From positions 18,819,355-18,883,354 of the forward strand of contig NC_082694.2 of assembly GCF_949987515.2 (NCBI RefSeq): a stretch of 64,000 nucleotides of DNA, read 5' to 3'. The notes below the pieces were generated by a model. It did not search any database and had not been told where the DNA came from. It saw nothing but the letters and a program-made list of their open reading frames with translations. Shown here piece by piece: positions 23,161 through 36,200 of the stretch (its first letter is position 1; each line of letters starts with the position of its first letter). Source of the stretch: Delphinus delphis. Its lineage: Eukaryota > Chordata > Mammalia > Artiodactyla > Delphinidae. The translations under genes and the position numbers were made by a program.

Positions 23161-26100
23161 AAATTCTATGGGCCACTTTATAAATCTAAATTTGACTATG
23201 TAGTGCCCTGCAAGCCTTGGGATGTTTATTCTTTAGAGGCAAGACAGATCACCTGCAACAGAACCTCTTGTGAGCAATGGTTAAAAATTCAGATCTCTGA
23301 ACCCACTAGGTGACTGTTTTTACCTAAAAGTCAAGCAGGGTGAAGACGGTCTTTTGTAGGACCATGTTGTATAACTTACGGTATTTATTTGAATCTAATA
23401 GGAATTGAAGATGGCAAAGCTTGCATCCGAGGTGCTTTTGCACAGGGTTCTTCCTCTCTAATACTGATGTTTAACTGGATATAACTTGTACAGTGGGGAT
23501 CATGAACACAGAACATTTTCTCTGCCCCTCTTGTTCTTGTATTCAAGCTGAGAGAGTCTTCCCCTGAGGGGAACCTGACAGAAACCTGACAGAAACGAAA
23601 CTCATCATATTCCTGATGAAAACGGTTCAGCTCATGAGATGATACAATTCTCTCTAGTTATGGCCCAAGGACAGCCCCTATCTCCAAATCTCTGGAAACC
23701 CCTATCACTCAGATTTTGAATGATGAAATAAGAGATTAAAGAAAAACATATAGACATGTTTATTAAAACATTTTCTCTATAGTATGAGGAGGTGAAGAGA
23801 AAAGTTGACGTTTGGAAAAGAATGGTTTGCTTTTTATCACTTGATAGAAGAGAGTTAACAAAATACAAAACTTTAAATATTTTTGAGATCTTATTTTTCA
23901 ATAATCTGTCTTATAAGTATGCCTAGTTGAGACAAAGTATATTTCATTAAAAAAAAAAGTTTGAATAAAGGCAGGTAAAGGATCATCTGGCAGCCTGAAC
24001 TTTCAAAAGCTGTCTTAACATCATAGAATATATTTTCCCAGCAACAAATACTCAGCTTCACATGGAATCAATATTGCTGGAAAGTGTTATTTCCTCTAAC
24101 CTATTAAAGGTGTACTAGAATATGCATTTCATTATATTAAAACATCCTGAGGTGACTTCAGGCCAGAATTCAAGATAAGCAATAGTTATGAGCAGAAAAG
24201 AGAGAGACAAGGAAGGGGAGAATGAATACATTGGCTTGAGAGCTGAACCATTGTTCCTTATGGGATGAATTCTCTCTTAACTTTTCAAAAATTTACAACT
24301 GATGGACATACAGGCAAGAGTTAGAGCTCTGATTTCTCCTTGATAAGCTGCTGAACAATGGTCAGAATCTAAATCAGGGAACCTAAAACTTTTTTGAGAA
24401 AAAAGATGAATTTTATTTCCTTGAATTCAGAGGGAAGGAGTTAAGGCATAACATGGGGAGAAGATGCAATTGTTATTTGGGAGCAAAAGGAAAGAAAATA
24501 GCATTAACCACAATTATGAGGCCTGCAGCTTAATTATGACTCTAATTGTAACAAAGAAAAAAACAACTATGTGACTTTTGGCAAGCCATTTCTCTTTTCT
24601 TACTTACAAACTTAGGAAGTTGCACTAAATGATCTTCATGAAGAACTAAGAGAAGAAATCTGTTGGTTAGATGGATATTTTATGGGAAAAAAATATGATA
24701 CAGGTATTGGATTGTCACATGGTTATAAAATAGTTTTAATTGTGATATCTCACTATAGGAAGGAGTATTAGAGATAAATATAAATGTCTTCAAATTTAAT
24801 AATTTTACATGTCTTGGATAAGGGACTGATTGGGAGAAAAGTCTTAAGGATCTGCCTGAAAAGACAGGTCGAGAAGAAGATGGAAATTCTGCCTAATAAT
24901 TTCCCTCTTTGTTTCAAAGACTCGATACATTCTATGACTAAGGAATAGATTTAGGAAAAAAATATATGCTACGTCTTTTGGGATGGGATGGGAACCAGTG
25001 CAAACAGTGGGAATGCCAAGAAAGCTGGGAGCTTGTATGACCTCAAGAGAAACAAAAGTGCCTCAGTGTTTTGCACACTGGTCTAAGGAAGGGAGGGAAT
25101 ACCAGTAACAGTAGAAAGAGTGAATAGATTTTAAATACTGACAAAACTCACTACCCTTCAAAATCAATGAGAAATGTATACCCATCCACCTTCATACATG
25201 TATAATCTCTAACTTCTTATTAATTATAGTTACCTAAGATAATCAGAAATTTCTAGAAGTTCTGGCAGAAAATACTTTTTATGATTATTTCAATATAATA
25301 TAATTATTAAGAATTTTCAATTCTCAGTAGAGAATTTGTTTAGATGCACTTATAAAAATTTGCATCAGTGAATTGAATGAAAAATTTTTGAAGTGCAAAT
25401 TTTAAAATTTGTGTTTATTTTTATCTCATCATGTTTACACCAAATAGAAATGTAAGGTATTGATAGAAATTCTTATGAACATTGCCCCACAGTATAAGTT
25501 ATGTTCCAGAAGACTGAATTTTCCAAACATGTCTGAGCTTCTTTGTTGCCCACCACAAATGTAACACAGAGATATACTAACAGCTTACATAACAGTGTGA
25601 AAAGATCTGAATTCTAGGAATTAACATATATAAATATATCTCTGTGTTATTCTATTACAACTGGTACCTAGATGTGTCTTTAGGAAACATTGGGCTGGAG
25701 AATAGTGCAAACATCATTCTTAATACAAAAGGTTTTAGACTATTTCCAATATTTCTTTCCAAAATTTCTCCATATTTCAATATTCTTTAGATTATTCTGT
25801 TTACTATAACGAAAAGACTATATGATGTGCTAAGAAGTGTTTTGTACTTGAGTCTAAGCAGTGATAAGTTTTCAGGGTGCATGCTCCACATTTAGAACCA
25901 TTAATCCTCAACCCATGGTGTGTGTGGGGGTGTGGTAAGAGGGAGGAGGGAGCTGACAGAATTGTTTGGATGAGTGTGGAAGATGAAGTTATTTGGTAAT
26001 CGTGTTTATAGTCCTCAGTAGTTTATACCTCTGAAACCAAGTCATTTGTAAAGTATGGAAAAATTTTAAAAACACTTTTCATCAAAAATCTCTGAAGTGT

Positions 26101-26490
26101 TTCCATATGTGTTGGGGTGTGTGTGTGTGTGTGTTTGTGCGTGTGTCTGTCTGAGGAAGTGTAAGTCATCTTGAAGCAGTTAATTGTTTGCTATCTGAGG
26201 AGGGTAGAAGTTTTGAAAATTGGTCCTTACCTTGGAGTTAGTTGTGCCTTTCAGTTTATGGAGTTCCAATCTATTTATGCCCGAGCTAGGTGATGACTTA
26301 GGAAAATGAGTGTTATTGGATATATATGAGGGGAAATTTATGCCAGAGGAGGGAGACTGACAAGCCAGGATGAACCAAAGAAGTCCCTGGCTAATGGAAG
26401 ACTGGAATCCCATAAGGTGTTACCAGCTCATATCAAGGGGCTCAATATTTAGCTACAAGCTCAATGGAATCAAGAGTTTGATTGTTGATG
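23161..26490. other. Unassigned AT-rich DNA
   Basis: One faint hAT-like segment may lie at 23230-23310 (GATCACCTGCAACAGAACCT). A GT-rich run is at 26111-26152. Nothing else is recognised. The frames at 23632-23901 and 26180-26413 show no domains. Confidence 0.4.
26111..26152. repeat. (GT)n microsatellite
   Basis: GTGTGTGTGTGTGTGTGT core with later impure TGTGCGTGTGTCTGTCTG units. Potential Z-DNA-forming alternating purine-pyrimidine run. Confidence 0.9.
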
Positions 26491-26558
26491 TTTTAAGTTT
26501 TCTTCTGCTGCTGTAACAAATTACTACAAAATTTGTACTTTAAAACCACACCAATTTA
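26491..26558 (-). mobile_element. MLT1-type LTR, antisense, left piece
   Basis: TTCTGCTGCTGTAACAAATT, ACTACAAAATTTGTACTTTA and AAACCACACCAATTTA form the reverse end of an MLT1-type LTR. It breaks off where an L1 has inserted; the LTR resumes near 27936. Confidence 0.75.
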
Positions 26559-27935
26559 ACTGGACCTCCGTGTGCAAAAGAAAAAAAATTCTAGACACAG
26601 ACCTTACATTTCTCAGAAAAATTAATTCACAGTGGACCACAGACATAAATGTAAAATGCAAAACTAAAAAACTCCTAGAAGGTAACACATAGGAGAAAAA
26701 CTAGATGACCTTGGTTATGGCAATGACTTTTTATGATACAAACCAAAGGTACAATACATGAAACAAATAATTGCTAAGTTGGACTTTATTAAAATTAAAA
26801 ACTTTTGCTCTGGAAAAGACCATGTTGAGAGAATGAGAAAACATACCACACACTGGGAGGAAATATTTGTAAAACATACATCTGATAAAGAACTGTTACC
26901 CAAAATATACAAATAAATCTTAAATGTCAACAATAGGAAAAGAAACAACCCTACTAAAAATGGTCCAAAAGCCTTAACAGATGTCTCACCAAAGAAGATA
27001 CACATGTGGCAAAAAAACATGTGAAAATAGGCACTACATAAAATATTATCAGGTAAATGCAAATTAAACAGTAATTAGATCCTACTATACATCTATTAGG
27101 ATGGTCAAATCCAGAACACTGACAAAACAAAATGCTGGCAAGAATGTGAAGCTACCAGAACTCTCATTCATCGCTGGTGGGAATGCAAAATGGTACAGCC
27201 ACTTTGGAAGACAGTTTAGAGATTTCTTACAAAACTAACTATACTCTTACCATATGATCTAGCAATTATGCTCTTTGGCATTTACCCAAAGGAGTTGAAA
27301 ATGTATGTCCACAGAAAAACCTGCACATGGATGTTTATAGCAGCTTTATTTATAATTACTGAAACTCAGAAGAAACCAAGATATCCTTCGAAGGTGAATA
27401 AATAAATAAATGGTGGAATATTATTCAGTGCTAAAAACAAATGAGCTATCAAGCCAGGATAAGATATGGAGGAAATTTAACTGTATATTTCTAAGTGAAA
27501 GAAGGCAATTTGAAAAGGCTACATACTGTATGATTCAAATATATGACATTCTGGAAAAAGCAAAACTATGGAGACAGTAAAAAAAATGAGGGGTTTTTGG
27601 AGAAAGGGATGAATAGGTGGAGCACAGAAAATTTTTAGAGAAATGAAAAATATTCTGTGTGATACTATAATGATCAATACATAATATTTTACTTTTGCCC
27701 AAACCCATATAATGTACAACACCAAAAATGAATTTTAATACTAACTATGGACTTTGCATGATTACGATACATCAATGTAGGTTTATCAATTGTAACAAAT
27801 ATATCACTCTGGTGGGGGATGTTGATAATAGGGAAGGTTATGCATGTGTGTAAGTAAAGAGTATATGGGAAATCTCTGTATTTTTTATCATTTTTGCTGT
27901 GTACATAAAACTGCTATAAAAATATAGTCTTAAGA
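26559..27935 (+). mobile_element. L1 (L1M-type), 5' truncated, inserted in an MLT1 LTR
   Basis: The C-terminal part of ORF2 (ACTCCTAGAAGGTAACACAT, CACTGGGAGGAAATATTTGT, CAAAGAAGATACACATGTGG, GCTGGTGGGAATGCAAAATG) is followed by the L1 3' UTR (AGGCTACATACTGTATGATT, ATAGTCTTAAG). Frames are disrupted. A degraded direct repeat near ACACCAATTTA / ACACCTAATTT sits at the two edges and is the likely TSD. The antisense frame of 115 codons at 26715-27062 is reverse L1 and no gene. Confidence 0.88.
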
Positions 27936-28352
27936 AACACCTAATTTTTTCTTTTATATTTCTGTAGGTCAGAAGTCTGAAATGAATTTCATGGGGCTAA
28001 AATCAAGGCATTTTCAAGGCTGGTTCCTTTTGGATATTCTAGGGGGAATTTGTTTCTGGACTTTTCCAGCTTCTAGAGGCTTCCCCCATTCCTTGGATTG
28101 TCGCTGAATCTCTCCAAACTCTGCTCCTATCATCACTTTGCCTTCTCTGACTCTGACTCCTCCTGCATTTGTTTTGTGAGGACCCTGTTATGACATTGGA
28201 ACCATTAAAATAGTATAGGATAATCTCCCCCCCATCTCAAGAACTTTAACTTAAACACATCTGCAGAGTCCCTCTTGCTGTATAAAGTTACATTCACAGG
28301 TTCCAGGGATTAAGACATGGGTGTACTTGGGAACCCATTACTCTGTCATGCT
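27936..28352 (-). mobile_element. MLT1-type LTR, antisense, right piece
   Basis: ATTTCTGTAGGTCAGAAGTC, GGGGCTAAAATCAAGGCATT, CCAGCTTCTAGAGGCTTCCC, AGGATAATCTCCCCCCCATC and TTCACAGGTTCCAGGGATTA continue the LTR from 26558. The total LTR length without the L1 is about 485 bp, near that of long MLT1 subfamilies. Non-coding. Confidence 0.82.
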
Positions 28353-30449
28353 AAATCCTAAACAAACTTATCCAACTGATTAAATCTCAGCATCATGTTT
28401 TCCCAAACTGACTCTCTTCTTGCTTCCCAGATAAGCATCTTTTTTAAATGGTCCTTGGAGTCCAAAATAATTCAGAAAGCATGCAGTGGGAATTACTGCA
28501 ACAGTAGATGAAAAATAGTGTGAAAATATGTGTCACATAGCATATTCTCTGATGAGAATGGGTGACAGCGGAAGGCTGCTTGGTTTTCAGGTTGCTCAGT
28601 CACCAACCCCAATTGTGGTAAATCACTCTGTTCTCAAATGTCATATTAGGCTTTATTGGGAGCCACATGCAAATAAGAGTAGAATAGAGCTGACATCTAA
28701 CTTCCTTATGGGGAGCATGGATAGGGTGGAATGAAATAAGGAGGATAGACTAACATTTAGGATGGGAATAGATTAATCCTCTGAAATGACAGTTATGGGT
28801 CAATCATATGATGTAATTAATTTAGACCATTTGTTCCTAATAGTTATGTAATGTTGTATCTTCATGTGTGCTACTTCTACTTCTGATTTTAAAGTCTGAA
28901 ATGGTTGCAAAGTAGTTTTCTAAGACTGGATGTTTACAATATTTTGTCAACATTTACTTTTAACTTAGACTCATGAGTTTAATCCACCATTAAAAAGCAT
29001 AATTCTCTTAGATTTGATCGCTATAGGGAAATCTTCTAGGGGATTTGGATTGTCTCATCTAAGTAAGTTTTTTTTGACATTAAAATTAAAATGTCAAAGT
29101 CATTAATAAATTGTAAATATCTGCACCAAAATTAAATTCCATAAGATCAAATTTGAATTTAGAAAATTTGTAAATGTTCTATCTCTTTAATAAGTTAAGA
29201 TGAGATTAATACTGCCTTTACTTCCAGATTTAGGTCATTAAAAATTATCTTACCCAACATGAATATGTTCTTTTTTTTAAGACAAAAAGAAGCAATTTAA
29301 TGAGAGTACTCCTTGAATTATAATTGTGCTTCCATTATTAAATTAGAAGCTAAAACAAAGATTTTGAAATACGGGGTTTTTTTTCATTTAAAACATTCTA
29401 CTGTCATTAGAAACAGCTTTTTAATTTTATATTTCCCTTGTCAGCCCAGACTAATTACAGTAACATGCCAAAAACTATTATATTAAACTACTAAAAGCAT
29501 CAATACTTTAATCTTTTCAACAAACTTTTGCATTTTGTTAAATGAATTTCTGGGGTTAAGGACCTATTATAAAATGTTTAGTTTATCTTTAGATGTATAT
29601 ATTATGAATCAAACAAAGGAAAAAGTATGAATGGAGAAAGCATTTGATTCACAGTCAACTAATTTTGATACTAATGCCATTTTGGTTATGTTAATCTTCT
29701 CAAACATAAAAGGTATAAGATAAGGAGGAAAGAGTACACAACAGATTTATTTTGTGCATTTGGAATTTTCCAAATCTATTAGCTATCATTTTTCTGGTAA
29801 GTTACAAATGGACGGTTGATTTGGGAAAATAAATCTTAGTTTGGGAATTAGTATGACTGTTAACTCAAGTACTACCTCTCACCATGTAACACTAGGTGAG
29901 AATTTAAACATTTTTGACATGAGAGTCCTTTATATATATGAACTGGGTTGGATTATGGCATCTCTGTGGTCTCTTCTATATCACTGATATGTTGTAGCTT
30001 TATTGTCAGGCATGACAAATTCCCACTCTCTTATATGTACACCAAAGGAGACATAAAAGCTTTCAATGGAGAGTATTTTTGAGCGGAGACAGTCTGACAA
30101 GTATATGTGCAACTAAATTTAAAGTAGATTTTGAGCTCCTACTGGTGTTTTATTTAGGACACAATGAATAAAACTTTATTTATTGAATGTAAATAACCTG
30201 TGATTTCATTAGAATGTAGGTTCTAATCAAGTAGGGCCCATGGCTCCTGTTTTTTCCCACTGTATACTTTCCTCACTTCTATATTTAGTTTTTATTTTTT
30301 TTGCAAAAATGTGGCTAATTTATATAAGGACTCCAAACCAACTTAACAATCTCAATAATGGGCTAAAATTAACCAAATGAAACTAAACAAACAATGTAAA
30401 TTTTTGTATATTTAGATTCAAAATGTCAATATGTTTACTGTTGATTCCT

Positions 30450-30573
30450 ATCGGCTTTCCTACCAATCTCACCCATCTCTCCTGGATTTCTTTCTTAAAG
30501 CTCTATTTCCTATGTGTTTTCCTACCAATCTCATCCATCTCTTCCCCATTTCTTTCTTAAAGCTCTATTTCCT
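30450..30573. repeat. 62 bp tandem duplication
   Basis: Two direct copies (30450-30511, 30512-30573) share TTTCCTACCAATCTCA, CCATCTCT and TTTCTTTCTTAAAGCTCTAT, with a handful of differences. The repeat does not match a known interspersed family. Confidence 0.9.
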
Positions 30574-31739
30574 GATGTAATTATAAATGCTTTTGCCCAC
30601 TATTTCTGTCCCAGTTCCTATTTGGCCTCCCTAGAAGATGGAAACAGCACAGCAAAGTTGACCATCTGTAGAAGCAGATATTCTTGTAAACTAGACATTA
30701 TATGGCACATTTTTTTTTTGTCTATGCCTTTGCTCAGCTAATTAGATAACATGTACTCATATAAAGTTTTGTCCTAAGGCTAAATCTAGATCATCTTCAG
30801 TAGATACTATAAGCTTTATATGTGAGTACTCTGCCATCAGAACTGAAATCTACATCAATAAATCTTCATCCCTGTGGTTTGTGTTATCCCACCCACAATT
30901 ACTTCCCCAACAGACTTAGTACTGTGACCCAGTATGATTTAGCCTCAAAGTCCACCAATTAATTTCTTTACTGTGATTTCATGCTATAGATTATTAGTTG
31001 ATAGAGCAAGAACCAAATTGAAACTGGCTTTAAATAAAATATTAAAGAGGTAAAAATGTATTTATTGATGTGTTTATAAAAGAAAGTTTATTTCAATAAC
31101 GTATTTGAAATGGATGAAAACAAGTTATATACGTCTCAGTTTTATCCTTCTCTCGATTTAAAGTCCCTAATGTTAAGTGAGTGCATCTTTAATTCTTTGA
31201 GGTATGTCATATAACCTACATTACTTGGTTTGGTCCCTTGAGACCTTCCCAGATCTATCAGAACCCTTGGCTGAATGGTTCAGTCTGTATGCCAGCATAC
31301 ATTTAAAGAATGTGCATGGTCTATTCTCAGCCAAATTTCCCTTTGACAAAACCAAACTTCCTCTTTGATTTGCATATCTCAACTGTGTCCATAACCATGA
31401 CCAAGTTTTCTTAAATAAAGTAGGAAAGAAATAAATTAAGCAAACAGGGCAAGATTTTATCTTTTTGTAGACTTGAATTTAGTATAGCAAAATTAGCAAC
31501 TAAGTTTCAGAATATGCTAGGAAATCACCCTGTGAGTCTTTATCACTGTAATACCTAAATAATAGAGTTTGTATTATTGCTTTCTTAGGTATTAATATTT
31601 GTATGGTAAGTACCTGAAAGGATGATTGTTATTTGAGACACAAACAAAAAAATCAGTATGGTTGTTATTAGAGGAAATTTGACATGTAGTTCTTACCACC
31701 TTGAGATTTTACTTTCTTGTTCTGGGGACTTTGAAGCTG

Positions 31740-32265
31740 TTTGTCTGCTTTAGTGAATGGATGTCCTCACAGGTTGGATCCTCCAGGAAGCTGATTGTGA
31801 GATGAGACTGGCTACCTGAGAGACATTATGGAATACCTTTAGGATCAACATTGGTGAAGGGAAGGAAAGGAAGCAGAAATAGATAAGGAAGAAGTTGAGT
31901 TCTAATGTAGTCTCTGAAGGCCTTATGGTGGTCTCTGAATTGGGATGCCCTGCAGTTGGAGCAAGGGGCCTGGATTTTACATCCCCTTGTCAACCAGATA
32001 TTTGATGCAGGCTGCCCAGGAAGGTGGTATGACCTTGTAAAGGGGCAGCTCACTTCAGCTGAGGCAATTCAGAAGAGGCCTAATAGTTAAGGACTGACAA
32101 CTAGCAGTCAGTCCAGCAGCTGGAGGAACAAGTCCTTCCACCCTTGAGGAGGATGTGGAAAGCACATCACAGCAAGGACTACACATACTCTGGCAAAACA
32201 AGTCCGGGAGATTCAGTGCAACTCCTATACCATCCATCACTAAAGCCTGGAATTCTTCCATTAAT
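31740..32265. other. GC-richer unassigned block
   Basis: By eye the GC content here is clearly higher than in the flanks (GCCCTGCAGTTGGAGCAAGG, ATGCAGGCTGCCCAGGAAGG, CAGTCCAGCAGCTGGAGGAA). Short antisense frames occur at 31826-32053 and 32055-32261, adjacent to each other, but no domain is recognised. It could be an old LTR or transposon, or an exon-like or regulatory segment. Confidence 0.3.
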
Positions 32266-32420
32266 TATTATCCTCTCACTCTCTTTTGAAATATAACTGT
32301 CCACATAGCAACACATTGTCACATATATTTGTGAACTAAACGTATCTGTTTTGTCACTCTGTAAAGAATGTGCTCTTAGTGGATATCTGCTTGAAAAGAA
32401 CTATTAAGATAGGGGAGAGT

Positions 32421-32780
32421 GGGGCTTCTCTGGTGGCGCAGGGGTTAAGAATCCACCTGCCAATGCAGGGGACACAGGTTCAAGCCCTGCTCCGGGAAGA
32501 TCCCACATGCCATGGAGCAACTAAGCTGGTGCGCCACAACTACAGAGCCTGCTCTCTAGAGCCTGTGAGCCACAAGTACTGAGTCCACATGCCACAGCTA
32601 CTGAAGCCTGCATGCCTAGAGCCTGTGCTCCACAACAAGAAAAGCCACCGCACTGAGAAGCCCGCCCACCACAACGAAGAGTAGCTCCCGCTCACCACAA
32701 CTAGAGAAAGCCAGTGTGCAGCAACAGAGACCCAATGCAGCCAAAAATAAATGAATAAAATAAATTAATTTAAAAAAAAA
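32421..32780 (+). mobile_element. Long-form CHR SINE (about 360 bp) with imperfect TSD
   Basis: The head GGCTTCTCTGGTGGCGCAGG, A box region TGGCGCAGGGGTTAAG and B box GGTTCAAGCCC identify a CHR SINE. The body is longer than in the other copies, with repeated CCACAACTA / AGCCTG / CTAGAGCCTGTG units, a B-like block AACGAAGAGTAGCTCCCGCT, and an A-rich AATAAA tail. AGATAGGGGAGAGT (32407-32420) against AGATGGGGGAGAGGT (32781 onward) is the TSD. Frames of 65-70 codons here are by-products. Confidence 0.9.
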
Positions 32781-33054
32781 AGATGGGGGAGAGGTGGAGG
32801 GAAGAATCTCCAAGTTGCTAGGTGGAAGAGAATCCTTTCAAATAGTGCTTTCCATAAATGTCTGCAACTAAATCAGTGAGAAAGTCTTGGGTAAGTTACT
32901 TAGAATTAATCATATGTGTAATATAAGGGACCCTAAAAAATAGTCTTCATAAATACCACCATTTGATGCTTGCCTAAATAAAACTTGCATCATTTTCATC
33001 TTGTTTGTACTTTAAAATACCAATAGCAGAGAAAGTACAGTCCATATTTAGATA

Positions 33055-33215
33055 ATGGAATCATTCACCTAACCATCCATCTTTTAAGCAAATATTTGCT
33101 GAGCACCTATTACATACCTCTACTTGTGCTAAAAGCTTGGGACACAAGCCTGTCGGTCACCAGCACAAGGAGTTTACTGTCCAGTAATGGAGAAAAACAA
33201 TAAAATAGAGCTAAA
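33055..33215 (-). mobile_element. L2 LINE 3' end, antisense
   Basis: AGCAAATATTTGCTGAGCAC, CTATTACATACC, CTTGGGACACAAGC and GAGTTTACTGTCCAGTAATG are the reverse complement of the L2 3' end (agcaccTAGTAGGTGCTCAATAAAT... in sense). Old and diverged. Confidence 0.6.
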
Positions 33216-36200
33216 AAGTACAGTAATTACAATAGAGATGTGTACAGATTTTAGTGGTGACTGGAAGAAAGCGTTGTGGGAAAGCAGAAAGGTTGGTACT
33301 AGAAATTAATCTTAAAGAATGTGCAGTTGCTTTTCTTCACAGAAAAGACAGAGTTTTTGAGGCAAAAGATATAGACTATAAACAAACCGTCTTTCTTTCA
33401 CCCAAGTTATAACTGTTATTTAAAAGTTTCTTTTCACATTAAGCATAATATCTGTTTCTCAGTGTTTATACACATGAGACAAAATACAGCCCTAAGGGTG
33501 CATTCTAGTGGAAGTCTCCACACAGAATAGTTGGAAGGATCCCTACAAAATGGCTTTCACTTTAGATTTCTTGAAAGCTGTTATATAGAATCCTTCTCTG
33601 CTATATTATATTTCATTCACCACTCCCACCACAGGACTTTAATGTCACCCACTAAGTCTCAGTTTCCTCATCTGAAAAATGAGATTTGTTTGAATGATGA
33701 CAGTGGTTCCTTTGAAATTCAATATTTTGTGAATTCACTTTAAATCCACATAAGAGAGATCTTATATTTTTCTTTTCATCATAACGGCTGCATCTTTGAT
33801 GTTTTATTAATCATTCCAGGCAATCAATATAAATGAAATAATGTGAAAACATGGATTAAACAATTTTCTAGTATGTACTTGAGTAAATGTCATCTGATTG
33901 CCCAAAAGTCAAACACAATTATTTTAAAACTGAACTTACTTGGTGAAGACAACAGAAACAGTCTAAGTTTCTATTCAGTGGCCTTGTCCTCTACTGTTGT
34001 TTCCACGCACTGCAATGACATTTTCATGTCATGGAATTTCGTTGCAATTATGCCCCCCAAAATAATTTCTTTAAATTTATAAAAGTGATGAAAAGAGTAA
34101 ATTCCATATATCAACATCCTACATAATCCACTTAATGACCTATATAAGGAAGGAAGGATAGAAAGAAGGAAGGAAGGAAGAGCAAATAGACATGTGAGTT
34201 AAGCCAAAGCTGAAGAAATCATTTCCAGACTTTTGGGTAGCTCACTTACATATACTTTAGAAGTGGCCATCAGTTATGTTAAAATATTTAAACATGGCTC
34301 AACAGATACCTTCAACAGTGCACTCCCTCACTATGTCCCAATAATAAACACTAATTCATATTTTTGAAACCTGCATTTGTATGGATTTATTGCAACTACA
34401 CATCTAAAGTCAGAATTAATAAGTTGAATGATCCTTGCATTTTTGGCTGGGAAAAACTACTCTCTAACCTGACAGGTTTTAAGCAAAATTGTAACATTCA
34501 AGTATATTTTGATCTACTTTCAATAGAGCTACAATCAGTAGAATTCAGAGACCTAACACATGTGTATCATTTTGATCTGTAATAAACTAAGACTGTTCAA
34601 TTAGACAATAGTGTAGCTTCTAATATCATCTTTAACTAATTCAATTTATCTTTTTGTGCTTCACTGTTAAGCATCGGTGAGATAAGGGGAAAACACTAAG
34701 ACAAAGCTTCAGGTTGAACTAGAATGACAAGGGAGATGTGGAGATTCATATATGGACAAAAATTTCCACCTGTTAAGCAAATATCTTGTAAATAGTTATT
34801 AATTCTTGATTAGGTAACATCACTGCAAAAATATCCATTCCTATTCACTTTGCTATAACAACAGAAGCACTCTGTTTTAATTCTTATGTTAAAATACACT
34901 TGTAATTTATAAGCCGATTTTATATATCTTGACCCCACCTATGCACACATTGTTTGAGCTTAAATCACAAAGGTATGTATACTCTTTCCTCAGTGTTCAA
35001 GAGCTCTACCAGTAAAGTTAGAAACCCTGTGATCTGTCTTCAAATCCATACCCTTAGATTGTCTGCGCTAAAATTGATTCAGAATGCATGGGATTATTTT
35101 AAGAACATGCATTATTTAATGTGGCAAAGCAACAGAGTTTCTTAGCCATTTTGCTGTTTCAAATAAAGAAAGAGCTACTAGTGTTTCCTCACAGATTATT
35201 TACTTGCTATAAGGAAAAATAATAACTATACATTAGAGAAGCCTATAACATTTTGCCTAGGTGATCAAAATTAATGTCTCCAATGAGGGACAGATATTCA
35301 TCATGTGTTTTTAGAAGAAAAGCCCTGAGAAAGATGCAGTGTCATTTATGTACTCTTCTGCCTGAGAATTCACAGCTTGAATCTGGTCATGAGGAAACAT
35401 CAAATAAAATCAAAATGAAGAACATTGTTATAGTAGTAATAATAATAACAATAATGGTAATAATAAAGTATTATATCCTTCAAAAATGTCAATGTAATAA
35501 AGGACAAAAAAATGAAAAAGACTGAAGAGACATGACAATTAAATTCAATATTTTACCTTTGACCAGATCTTGTACTGGAGATTAAACAACATTATACAGG
35601 AAACTATAGGGTTAATTTCTTTAAATGAATAAGGATGATAAACTAGATGAAAATATTGTATCAATTTTAAATTTACTGAGTAATAACTCTCTGTGATTCT
35701 GTCAGAGAATAATATCCTTATTTATAAGAATATGAAGGTGTTCATTGGTCAAGGGACATAATATAGGCAACTTGGTCTCAAATGGTTAAAAAAAAATACA
35801 CACACACTCATACACACACACAAACCATGTAAGGAATGAGAAAGACAGAAGGAGAGAGATGGAGAATGAGAGAGAAGTGTGAAAGCAAATGGGGCAAAAT
35901 GTTAATAATATGCAAAACTAGGTAAGAGATATCAGTGTTCTTTGTACTATTCTTATTCTTTCATCATTTCTGTAAGCTTAATTTTAATAAAAATCTTTAA
36001 AAATTAAAAACTGAAAGAAAAGCATGAAAATGTTTATTTTTTTGGAAAATGTACATGTACTACTTTGCTGAGTTTTAAAAAATAATTAATTAAAAGAAAA
36101 AAGCACTGAGTTGTAGGAACAGAACTCAGAATGGAGAAAAAGGATGTTCAATGTTACCATTTAATGAGCATCTAACATATGTCAACTGTAGTGATTGCAC

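Larger units (their letters stand above)
28353..32420. other. Repeat-poor AT-rich stretch of about 4 kb
   Basis: No transposon is recognised over the longest repeat-free run of the window, except a 62 bp tandem duplication (30450-30573) and a GC-richer block at about 31740-32265. No long open frame is present. Freedom from insertions could mean selective constraint, chance, or repeats too old to see. Confidence 0.4.

Noticed and set aside
26715..27062. 115-codon antisense frame
   Set aside because: It is the reverse strand of an L1 ORF2 fragment.
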